A stretch of DNA of 64,000 bases from an uncultured Muribaculaceae bacterium (GTDB taxonomy: Bacteria; Bacteroidota; Bacteroidia; Bacteroidales; Muribaculaceae). The stretch lies in NCBI GenBank assembly GCA_947525975.1, contig CANNVE010000013.1:21042-85041 (forward strand), in the 5' to 3' direction. Below the pieces are notes generated by a model. The model did not search any database, was not told the origin of the DNA, and saw nothing but the letters and a program-made list of their open reading frames with translations. Positions 56,427 through 64,000 of this stretch are shown here, in pieces (the first letter of the stretch is position 1; each line of letters opens with the position of its first letter). The position numbers were made by a program, and so were the translations under genes.

Positions 56427-57955
56427 AGCATCTGACAGTCCTTATCTTTCTGGCCGCCGCCCAATGCTCGCGGGCATTCTCCGTGGAGGCAGACAGCGTG
56501 GCCGACATAAGCAGCCGCTCGGCGTCGGCCATGTCGCTCGTCCACCGCGCCACAGCCCCTTTCTATCAGGCTTCGGACGCCGATATGTTCTACGAACGCT
56601 CCTACTCTCTTAATGACATCAGCGCCGCCTACATATACCGCCACGAAAAAGAGGCCGAAAGGCCTTGGAATGGTGATGGCTTATCCAATGGCGTCTTTGA
56701 AGCGCGGGCTTACCTGCGGTTGGGAAAAAAGTCGATGGCCACGGCAGGCGCCGGATACGAAAACGGCAAGGTGCGCGGCGTGAGGTGGAATTCCACCGCT
56801 GATTATGCTCTGCTCTATCCCTATGTGGTGGCAGACAGCCTCGGCGGCGACCTGCAGCGCGAGCAATACCACTTCTATGGAGGTTTCGCTTCGCGGGCGG
56901 GCAGATTCGTATACGGCCTGGGCGCGAGGTACCGCGCTGTGCACCAATACCGCGACTATGATCCGCGCCCGCGCAATATGGCCACTGACCTGTCGGTCTC
57001 GGTCTCAGGAAATATGCGCGTCGGAGGCCATTCCCTCGGATTGGGCGCAGATGTGCGTTTCTACAAGCAGGTGATGGATGTGGCCTATTACAGCCAGTCG
57101 GGAGCCAACTCTACGCAATTCCACTTCACGGGCCTTGGACACACCTATGGCCGAATCGACGGCGTATCATATACCGAGACGCGTCACAAGGGCTTTGGAT
57201 ACGGAGCCTCGGCATCATATCTGCCGGTGGGCAGGAACGGCTTCATGGCTGAAGGCTCGTTTGAATTCCTGCGCATGAACCGGCAGATACATGAGTTCAA
57301 CGAGGCTCCGCTCACCACCCTCCGCACCTACGCCGCCGAGGTGCGCGCAGGCTATCAATTCCGCCAAGGCAGCGTGACGCACATGCCTTATGTGCAGGCT
57401 GCATGGCAGCGCCGGCGCGGATTTGAGGCCATCGTCGACAATGGGTACCTTGGCGAATTCAAGATTATCGGCAGGCATGAGAAATACCACCTCAATGCCT
57501 TCGCGTCAAGGGCGGCTTGGCTGATTTCGGCCGGCAAAGGGCGCTGGGCTATTGAGGCCGAACCGTCTGTGGGGCTTGTGGCCGAGAAGGAGGAATATGT
57601 GGAGCCTTATTCAAAGTTGGAAAGGCTGGCGGTAGAGCCGTCGCTGCATCTGCAGGCCATGCTCAATTCCGGCAAATGGCTTTTCGTGGCCGCCATCAAC
57701 GCCAGAGGACGCATTTCGGCGGGAAAGAAATTCCGCATAAACCCCAAGCATATACAAGAAGACCTGTACGCCTACGAACTCAGCCGCTTTGACCGCGCCA
57801 ATGCCTCCGCTTGCGATCTTAGCCCGTCCATCACGCTCCAGCGCACCCTTGGCAGCCTTGGCGCGATATACGGGCGGATGGCCTACACCGAGCGCATACA
57901 CAGTTATGGCCCATGCAGAGGCCTGTCCGTATCCATCGGATGGAGATTCTTCTGA
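56423..57955 (+). CDS. Outer membrane beta-barrel protein (DUF6850-like)
   Basis: 510 aa; signal peptide; repeated amphipathic strands; terminal VSIGWRFF; overlaps the previous gene by 4 nt. Confidence 0.7.
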   Translation: MKHLTVLIFLAAAQCSRAFSVEADSVADISSRSASAMSLVHRATAPFYQASDADMFYERSYSLNDISAAYIYRHEKEAERPWNGDGLSNGVFEARAYLRLGKKSMATAGAGYENGKVRGVRWNSTADYALLYPYVVADSLGGDLQREQYHFYGGFASRAGRFVYGLGARYRAVHQYRDYDPRPRNMATDLSVSVSGNMRVGGHSLGLGADVRFYKQVMDVAYYSQSGANSTQFHFTGLGHTYGRIDGVSYTETRHKGFGYGASASYLPVGRNGFMAEGSFEFLRMNRQIHEFNEAPLTTLRTYAAEVRAGYQFRQGSVTHMPYVQAAWQRRRGFEAIVDNGYLGEFKIIGRHEKYHLNAFASRAAWLISAGKGRWAIEAEPSVGLVAEKEEYVEPYSKLERLAVEPSLHLQAMLNSGKWLFVAAINARGRISAGKKFRINPKHIQEDLYAYELSRFDRANASACDLSPSITLQRTLGSLGAIYGRMAYTERIHSYGPCRGLSVSIGWRFF

Positions 57956-57988
57956 AAAATCAATTTCTAAAATTTATATTAAACCATC

Positions 57989-59521
57989 ATGAAAGGTATC
58001 TGCAAAGCATTCTTAGGGGCTTTCGCCCTGCTGGCGGCGTCTTGCTCTGACGACCAGCCTGACAACATTGATGTCTCCATCCCCGGCGATGACAGCGCAT
58101 CCGAATTGAAAATCGACGTGCTCGGCGGTAGCGCCGCAATCACGTTCGACGCCTCAGGCGACTGGATCGCGGAGGTGTCCTCCGGCTCATGGCTTACCGT
58201 GTCGCCTGCATCGGGCAGCGCCGGAAAAGGCACCGTCACCGTCACAGCCGAGCCTTTTGACGTATACAGCCAGCCCAATGGCTCGCGCATCGGCTACATC
58301 ACCCTCGCCTGCGGCTCATTCTCCAAGAGCATCGCCATAGTGCAGAGCGATCCGGCTGCCGCTGAAGATAAAGACAGGACGGAAGCGGCTAAAGTGCGTC
58401 GCAGAGGCGGTGAGCTCACCTTTGAAGTTCCCTCCCACGCCATCGGATACACCGTAGAGGTGGCCGAGTCATGGATTTCGGTCGCAAACCGTGAGACAGG
58501 CTCTTTCACACTCAAAATTGACGAGAACATGACCGCCGAGAGCCGCAGGGCTGAGGTGAAGGTGCTCTCCGCCGGCGGCGATGCCGAGCTCATAAAGCTC
58601 GACGTGGAGCAAAGCTGGCGCGACATAGAGCCGGGCGAAATACTCATTGAGGAGATCTATTTCACCGGCACACCCCTTCCCTCGACAGGAAAGCCCAATT
58701 CCAAAAATACAGACCAATACTTTCTGCTCACCAACAACACTGACGAGCTCCTCTATGCCGACCGCCTCCTGATCATTGAGTCAAAGAATGCAAACGCGGG
58801 AGCCACGTGGAAGGAATTTAAGGAGCCTATCATCAACGAATATTGCGAAGCCGGCGCTGTATTCTGCGTTCCTGGCACCGGCACGGACGTGCCTCTGGAG
58901 CCGGGAGAGTCATTGCTGATCGCATCCAACGGCATAAACTATAAGGAAGGATATAGCGCGGGAAGCGCAGGCTCAAAGGTGGAGATGAACCCTGATGGAA
59001 TTGACCTTTCAAAGGCCGATTTTGAATGGTTCACCAAAACGACCAACAGCGTGATAGACATCGACGTGCCTGAGGTGGATAACCTTGACGTATGGTTCTG
59101 CTACACCCTTTCCATCTGGATCCTGCATGACAGAGGCTTCCAAAGCTACGCCATCGCGCAGGCGCCTGTCACCGTCACGGGCGAGACATTTTCGACTGAC
59201 TATAACTGGGCCGGCGCCGAATACATCAACCATACCCTCGCCGGAGATTTCGACATGACGCTTACGCAAGCCTACAAAGTGCCCAATGATTGGGTGATAG
59301 ACGCTGTGGCATGCACGGTGCCCTCTATCAATCAGGTGCGCCAGTTCTCAGAAAAGCTTGATGCCGGCTGGACATACGCATCTCCTCAAAACATAGATAA
59401 GGACGACCAGCGATATGGCCACAGCGTGCGCCGCAAGCGGGGCGATGATGGAAAGTTGATCGACACGAATAACTCAAGCAACGACTTCATCCCCAACGCC
59501 ATCCCCTCGCTCAGGCAATAG
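57989..59521 (+). CDS. BACON-domain / DUF4876-like lipoprotein
   Basis: Lipobox LAASCSDD; DASGDWIAEVSSGSWLTVSPASGSAGKGTVTVTAEP (BACON-like); IEEIYFTGTPLPSTGKPNSKNTDQYFLLTNN. Confidence 0.75.
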   Translation: MKGICKAFLGAFALLAASCSDDQPDNIDVSIPGDDSASELKIDVLGGSAAITFDASGDWIAEVSSGSWLTVSPASGSAGKGTVTVTAEPFDVYSQPNGSRIGYITLACGSFSKSIAIVQSDPAAAEDKDRTEAAKVRRRGGELTFEVPSHAIGYTVEVAESWISVANRETGSFTLKIDENMTAESRRAEVKVLSAGGDAELIKLDVEQSWRDIEPGEILIEEIYFTGTPLPSTGKPNSKNTDQYFLLTNNTDELLYADRLLIIESKNANAGATWKEFKEPIINEYCEAGAVFCVPGTGTDVPLEPGESLLIASNGINYKEGYSAGSAGSKVEMNPDGIDLSKADFEWFTKTTNSVIDIDVPEVDNLDVWFCYTLSIWILHDRGFQSYAIAQAPVTVTGETFSTDYNWAGAEYINHTLAGDFDMTLTQAYKVPNDWVIDAVACTVPSINQVRQFSEKLDAGWTYASPQNIDKDDQRYGHSVRRKRGDDGKLIDTNNSSNDFIPNAIPSLRQ

Positions 59522-59617
59522 CCATATAACTAAGCGTTAGTTTGAGCCTGCGGTGGGCGGGCGTGGTTGAGGTTTTGCCTCCTCGCACCGCTCGCCGCAG
59601 GCTTATCCATGGCGGCT

Positions 59618-59641
59618 CATGGATCGGCTATCGCTTTTCGC
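59618..59641. repeat. 24-bp direct repeat, left copy (duplicated lpxB 3' end)
   Basis: catggatcggctatcgcttttcgc, identical to 60400-60423. Confidence 0.9.
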
Positions 59642-60032
59642 AAATAAGAGATTCTATCTTTAACAACAGGGTCTCTGTTGGTCCAACCAAAGGTGCCACT
59701 TGAGATTCATCCCAATCAAATAGATCGTCATAATCCCCGGTATTGCGCATATTGAACAATGTAGAGATAAGGGAGCCGTCTTTTTTCGATAAAATATCTG
59801 TTTTGACAAATTCCTTCATCATGATTTGTATGACACCGCTATGAGTGCGGGCAGAGTATCCTTTTGATAGCAAAATGGCACTGCAAATATGAAAAATGGC
59901 GTAATATAATCGGTTCACGGCCAAGTTCCAATGCTTTAGGCGTGCAACATCTACGGCCTCTTTAAGTACGGCCTTTGACTTATTGATTCTGTATGATACA
60001 AGAGCGCTGCGCTCTTCATCGCTCAACCCCAT
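59628..60032 (-). CDS. HEPN-domain protein of HEPN/MNT pair
   Basis: 134 aa; KHWNLAVNRLYYAIFHICSAILLSKGYSARTHSGVI...; overlaps upstream MNT gene by 10 nt. Confidence 0.85.
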   Translation of the reverse strand: MGLSDEERSALVSYRINKSKAVLKEAVDVARLKHWNLAVNRLYYAIFHICSAILLSKGYSARTHSGVIQIMMKEFVKTDILSKKDGSLISTLFNMRNTGDYDDLFDWDESQVAPLVGPTETLLLKIESLICEKR

Positions 60033-60346
60033 ATTTTTATCTTTTCGTTTGTCACGTTCTTGTAAAATGGTGTGAAATTACGCTCTTGCCATTCGGAGTC
60101 AGTATAAAGGACTGGATTGATTTCAATGCCAAGTTCCGCGCCAAGCATATAGAAGGGCATAGATAGGTTTCCACGGTCATTGATGTCAAGGCGCCCTTCA
60201 CGATTGAGAAGTATGAGCAAATCCCAATCTGATTGATGTGAGTAGGTGCCTCGAGCCTGGGAGCCAAAGATGAATACAGAGGCATCTTTTGGCATAATCT
60301 TTTCCAAAAGATCCTTTATGTTTCTGATAATATCTTCTCTCTTCAT
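60023..60346 (-). CDS. MNT-type minimal nucleotidyltransferase
   Basis: 107 aa; FIFGSQARGTYSHQSDWDLLILL (GSX10DXD). Confidence 0.9.
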   Translation of the reverse strand: MKREDIIRNIKDLLEKIMPKDASVFIFGSQARGTYSHQSDWDLLILLNREGRLDINDRGNLSMPFYMLGAELGIEINPVLYTDSEWQERNFTPFYKNVTNEKIKIWG

Positions 60347-60399
60347 ACTGAATCGGTCTGTGTGAAATTGTAGTTTTTTATTATAAAAACAATAAAGGG

Positions 60400-60423
60400 C
60401 ATGGATCGGCTATCGCTTTTCGC
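60400..60423. repeat. 24-bp direct repeat, right copy (native lpxB 3' end)
   Basis: catggatcggctatcgcttttcgc spanning the lpxB stop. Confidence 0.9.
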
Positions 60424-61528
60424 GCAATAGGATTTCGGCGGCGGTGTCGGGGGCGGATTGCGTGCCGAGAATGGCGCGCATATCGGCGTAATCGTCGAGC
60501 ATGCGGCGGCGCGGCTCGCGGTCGGGGAGGAGCTTGCCCAGCTCGGCGGCACATGAATCGGCGGTGCACAGGTGCAGCAGCATTTCCGGTATGATCTGTC
60601 GGCCCGCTATTAGGTTGGGGAGAGTCACGAAGTCGATTTTCAGCACCTTGCGCATGAGGCGGAAGAAGAGTTTTGAGCCGTTGTGGCGGAACATGGCCAC
60701 CTGCGGCACTCCGGCCAGGGCTGTCTCAAGGGTGGCTGTGCCTGATGTGACCAATGCCGCCCGGGCATTGGCGAGAAGCCCGTAGGTCTGGTCGAATACC
60801 ACCGGGAGATTGGAGAATTGCTTGTAGAAATCGGGGTCGACTCCGGGCGCGCCGGCCACCACGCCCCTGTATTGCGGAAATTGGCGCATGGCTTCGGCCA
60901 TGATGGGCATATTCACGCGTATCTCGCTCAGCCGGCTGCCCGGCAGAAGGGCTATGATAGGCTTGTCCTGCAAGCGGTTGGCCTTGATGAAGTCCTCGCG
61001 TGAGGGCGCGCCGGCCATGTAGCGGTCCACCTCAAGCACTGACGGATTGCCCACGTAGTCGACCGTCATGCCGTGCTTGGCGTAGAAATCCACCTCAAAC
61101 GGGAATATGCACAGCACTTTGTCTACGATTTTGCGAATCTTCTTCACCCGCCATTCCTTCCAGGCCCATACCTTTGGCGGGATGTAATAGTGCACGGGGA
61201 TGCCCAGCTTGCGGGCGAAATCGCCCATGCGCAGGTTGAAGCTCGGGTAGTCGATGAGGATGAGGCAGTCGGGGGCTGAATCCTTTATCGCCTGCTTGGC
61301 CACCTTGAAATTGCGGCGTATGGCACCGGCATGGCGCAGGATCTCGGTGAAACCCATGAAAGCCATGTCGCGGTAGTGTATCACAGGCTCGGCGCCGGCG
61401 GCCTGAGACATCAGGTCGCCGCCGAGAAATGTGAACTGCGCCTGCGGATCGCGCTCCTTGAGGCTGCGTATGAGGTCGGCGGCATGGAGGTCGCCCGATG
61501 CCTCGCCGGCGATAAGGAAGTATTTCAT
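60410..61528 (-). CDS. lpxB: Lipid-A-disaccharide synthase
   Basis: MKYFLIAGEASGDLHAADLI; FLGGDLMSQAAGAEPVIHYRDMAFMGFTEIL; ALLPGSRLSEI. Confidence 0.96.
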   Translation of the reverse strand: MKYFLIAGEASGDLHAADLIRSLKERDPQAQFTFLGGDLMSQAAGAEPVIHYRDMAFMGFTEILRHAGAIRRNFKVAKQAIKDSAPDCLILIDYPSFNLRMGDFARKLGIPVHYYIPPKVWAWKEWRVKKIRKIVDKVLCIFPFEVDFYAKHGMTVDYVGNPSVLEVDRYMAGAPSREDFIKANRLQDKPIIALLPGSRLSEIRVNMPIMAEAMRQFPQYRGVVAGAPGVDPDFYKQFSNLPVVFDQTYGLLANARAALVTSGTATLETALAGVPQVAMFRHNGSKLFFRLMRKVLKIDFVTLPNLIAGRQIIPEMLLHLCTADSCAAELGKLLPDREPRRRMLDDYADMRAILGTQSAPDTAAEILLREKR

Positions 61529-63399
61529 TTCTTGTCGAGTTCTTCGCGCAGAGTCTTTACGAATTTTGAGTGGTTGCGCAAGTCGTTGCGCAGCGAGATG
61601 TTGCCTTTGCGGTCAACGAGTATGTACGACGGAATGCCGTCGATGCCGTATTTTTCGCGCAGGGCGTCGTATTGGGCTCGGCTCTGGCGGTAGTGTATGC
61701 CTTTGATATTGGGTATCTGCGAGTAGTAGGCCACCTTGCCCGATGTCTCGTCGGCGATGTATATCCACACCAGGTCTTCATCGGCGAGTTCACCGCTCTT
61801 CAGGGGCTCGTTCTGCGCGATGGCGTTCTGGCAGGGGCCGCACCATGTGTTCCACACGTCGATTATCACCACCTTTCCGGCATGCTCGGCAGTGATGGCC
61901 TTTATGGCCTCTTCGGCGGGTAGGGCGGGCATCTGGCGCGCGATGTTCAGGTCGAGGCCTTCGAGTTTCTTTAGCGTGGCTGCGTTGGTGTCCTTTATGG
62001 CTTGGGCGTAGAGAGGCATGCCGCAGTCGTCGATCCTTTGCTGGTCATAATCGTCGATTTCGCCGTTCTCGGCCTTGCGCCATAGTTTTTCGGCCACGTA
62101 TATCGCCTTCAGGCGCGGAGATTCTACGCCCATGCCCTCCCAGTCGATATCAGACGCGAGGTCGTGTTCGCCGGATGTATAAATGTAGTCATATTTGTCG
62201 CTGCCGAGGTCGAAAGCCTTGGCAATCGCCACATAGTGCATGGGATCGAGATGTGGCACCGAATCTGCGGGTACGGGAACGCTCCACTCTTTGATGCCGT
62301 GGGCGTCGTGGTATGTGCTCTTGATCTGCATGTCGAAGTTGGCTATGTAGAAGAGCCATCGGTCGGCGTTCTGCTTGTCAAGTGCCTTCTTCACCGATTC
62401 GGGCGCGTCAAGGCCTGCGATCTTGTATTTGTACTTGTAGTAGTTTTTCAGCACCGTGGCCACATATTCATCGGCAGTCATGGTGTAGTCGGGCTTCTTT
62501 TCTTTGTAGATCCCGGCATTCTCCAACCAATCTTTATAGGGCTTAAGCGCCTCCCGTTCGGCTGAATATTGGCCGTTGTAGTATACTGACTGCACGCTGG
62601 GCCATGGGGTGCCCGGGGCGGCTCTGTGGGTGTGGCGGTTGATGATGCCGGATGTGCTCGGGTCCACGTAAATGTCGAGTTTTTCGCCGGGGGCAATCAT
62701 GTGATGGCCTCCATCGAAGCTGCGGCCATTTTGCACCACAAATATTTGCGCAGGGCCGTACTGAGTGAACGTCCACGGCTTTGACTGCATCGTCTCCTTG
62801 TCGAATGTGAGTTCGTGGGCAGTCTGGCGGCCAACGGTCTGATTGATAATCGCCATGTATCCGCCATCGACAGCCTCTTCCGGGCCGAGGAGGTGGAATG
62901 TGAGCGATGTCTCGGCTATTTCCGCATCGGTGCGCGGAGTGGATGTGGCCTCGGAAAGCCCGGCGGGCAGTCCCTCGGGGAGGGCGCCGTCTTTTTTAGT
63001 GCCGGTCAGGTCTATATCCCAGATATTCCAGCTAGAGTGTGTATTTTCGGTGAATGTGATGGCAGGAGTCTCGGCGGGGACGGGTTCGAAGCCGAGTCTG
63101 ACTGTGGCCTCTCCGCTTTCGGGCAGGTAGAATTCCTTTCCGGGCTCAATGCCGTCGGCCCAGCGCATGGCGTAGTCCTTGCCGTCGGCCTTGATGATGC
63201 ACTCTTTGGCGAATTTCACCCACCACCCCGGGCGGTATTTTATGTGGAATGTAACTATGGTGGCTGTGTCGGTGAGCTCTACGGCCGAGATGTCGAGGTT
63301 GTCGGTGTTTGTGCCGCCATACCATGGCATCTCCACGGTTTTAGCCTGCGAGGCGAGCGATGCCGCGGCGATGAGCATAAGGCTGATTGATTTTTTCAT
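61525..63399 (-). CDS. TlpA-like thioredoxin-domain secreted protein
   Basis: Start MKKSISLMLIAAASLASQAKT; VVIIDVWNTWCGPCQNAIAQNEPL; GIPSYILVDRKGN. Confidence 0.9.
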   Translation of the reverse strand: MKKSISLMLIAAASLASQAKTVEMPWYGGTNTDNLDISAVELTDTATIVTFHIKYRPGWWVKFAKECIIKADGKDYAMRWADGIEPGKEFYLPESGEATVRLGFEPVPAETPAITFTENTHSSWNIWDIDLTGTKKDGALPEGLPAGLSEATSTPRTDAEIAETSLTFHLLGPEEAVDGGYMAIINQTVGRQTAHELTFDKETMQSKPWTFTQYGPAQIFVVQNGRSFDGGHHMIAPGEKLDIYVDPSTSGIINRHTHRAAPGTPWPSVQSVYYNGQYSAEREALKPYKDWLENAGIYKEKKPDYTMTADEYVATVLKNYYKYKYKIAGLDAPESVKKALDKQNADRWLFYIANFDMQIKSTYHDAHGIKEWSVPVPADSVPHLDPMHYVAIAKAFDLGSDKYDYIYTSGEHDLASDIDWEGMGVESPRLKAIYVAEKLWRKAENGEIDDYDQQRIDDCGMPLYAQAIKDTNAATLKKLEGLDLNIARQMPALPAEEAIKAITAEHAGKVVIIDVWNTWCGPCQNAIAQNEPLKSGELADEDLVWIYIADETSGKVAYYSQIPNIKGIHYRQSRAQYDALREKYGIDGIPSYILVDRKGNISLRNDLRNHSKFVKTLREELDKK

Positions 63400-63413
63400 A
63401 GTGTATGTCTGTT

Positions 63414-63854
63414 TTATCTTTTGTCGTGGAAGAATGATTGCATCAGGCGGCGGCATTCGTCGGCCATGACGCCATACGTCACGGTGGATCTCGGGTGGAA
63501 TGGCTGGCGGGAGCAGAATGTGGAGTATCCTCGCTTTTCGTCGGCGCATCCGATTACCACGCGGCTCACTTGCGCCCAGGCGATGGCTCCGGCGCACATC
63601 AGGCATGGCTCTACGGTGACGTAGAGTGTGCATCCGCGCAGGTATTTGCCGCCGATGGTCTCGGCGGCGGCGGTGATGGCCTGCATCTCGGCGTGGGCGG
63701 TTACGTCGGCCAGGCGCTCGGTGAGATTGTGCCCCCGGCCTATGATGCGCCCGTCGGCGTCGACGACCACTGCCCCGATTGGTATCTCTCCCTCTTCGGC
63801 GGCCTGGCGGCCCTGCGCAAGCGCGGCGAGCATATGTTTCTCGTCGTCAGTCAA
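63414..63854 (-). CDS. tadA: Nucleoside deaminase (tRNA-specific adenosine deaminase-like)
   Basis: TAHAEMQAI; VTVEPCLMCAGAIAWAQVSRVVIG. Confidence 0.88.
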   Translation of the reverse strand: MTDDEKHMLAALAQGRQAAEEGEIPIGAVVVDADGRIIGRGHNLTERLADVTAHAEMQAITAAAETIGGKYLRGCTLYVTVEPCLMCAGAIAWAQVSRVVIGCADEKRGYSTFCSRQPFHPRSTVTYGVMADECRRLMQSFFHDKR

Positions 63855-63936
63855 TTTTCATCAGATTAGTAATCACGACAAAATTACTCACAAATAATCA
63901 AAAATACAAACAAATAAAAGTTAAAAAGATTCATTT

Positions 63937-64000
63937 AGACAGGGTACAGGAGAGACAGTAGGCTTGGCGTAGGGGTTTAGACAGGAGCACAGTAGGGACA
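63937..64000. repeat. Copies of dispersed GACAGGAGCACAG repeat (runs off window)
   Basis: tttagacagggtacaggagagacagtagg ... tttagacaggagcacagtagggaca. Confidence 0.7.

Overview
The window is about 64 kb of a Bacteroidales-type chromosome, probably Muribaculaceae-like. This rests on protein family content, TAnnTTTG promoter boxes, and T9SS-type C-terminal tails. Most of it is ordinary core gene content: glycine cleavage gcvPA-gcvH-gcvT-lplA, panB, dtd, a DEAD-box helicase, xseAB, queE/queD, CCA transferase, gldH, ricT, rny, zapA, hpt, adk, tRNA-His, lpxB and tadA. Embedded in it are several accessory loci. (1) A compact RiPP locus at 12.5-16.4 kb has a short LRGG-leader Cys-rich precursor, a radical SAM/SPASM maturase and a TonB-type outer-membrane barrel. 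No C39 peptidase or ABC exporter is visible in the window. (2) A HEPN/MNT pair sits at the 3' end of lpxB and is bracketed by an exact 24-bp duplication of that end. (3) An AT-rich MORN-protein islet at 43-45.9 kb is flanked by long direct repeats and contains an outer-membrane-protein remnant. (4) A four-gene TonB receptor / lipoprotein / beta-barrel / BACON-DUF4876-like locus lies at 53.2-59.5 kb. (5) There are several dispersed repeat families, including a 28-bp-TIR MITE-like element, and two candidate small RNAs. All family names come from motif recognition by eye; no database search was run.
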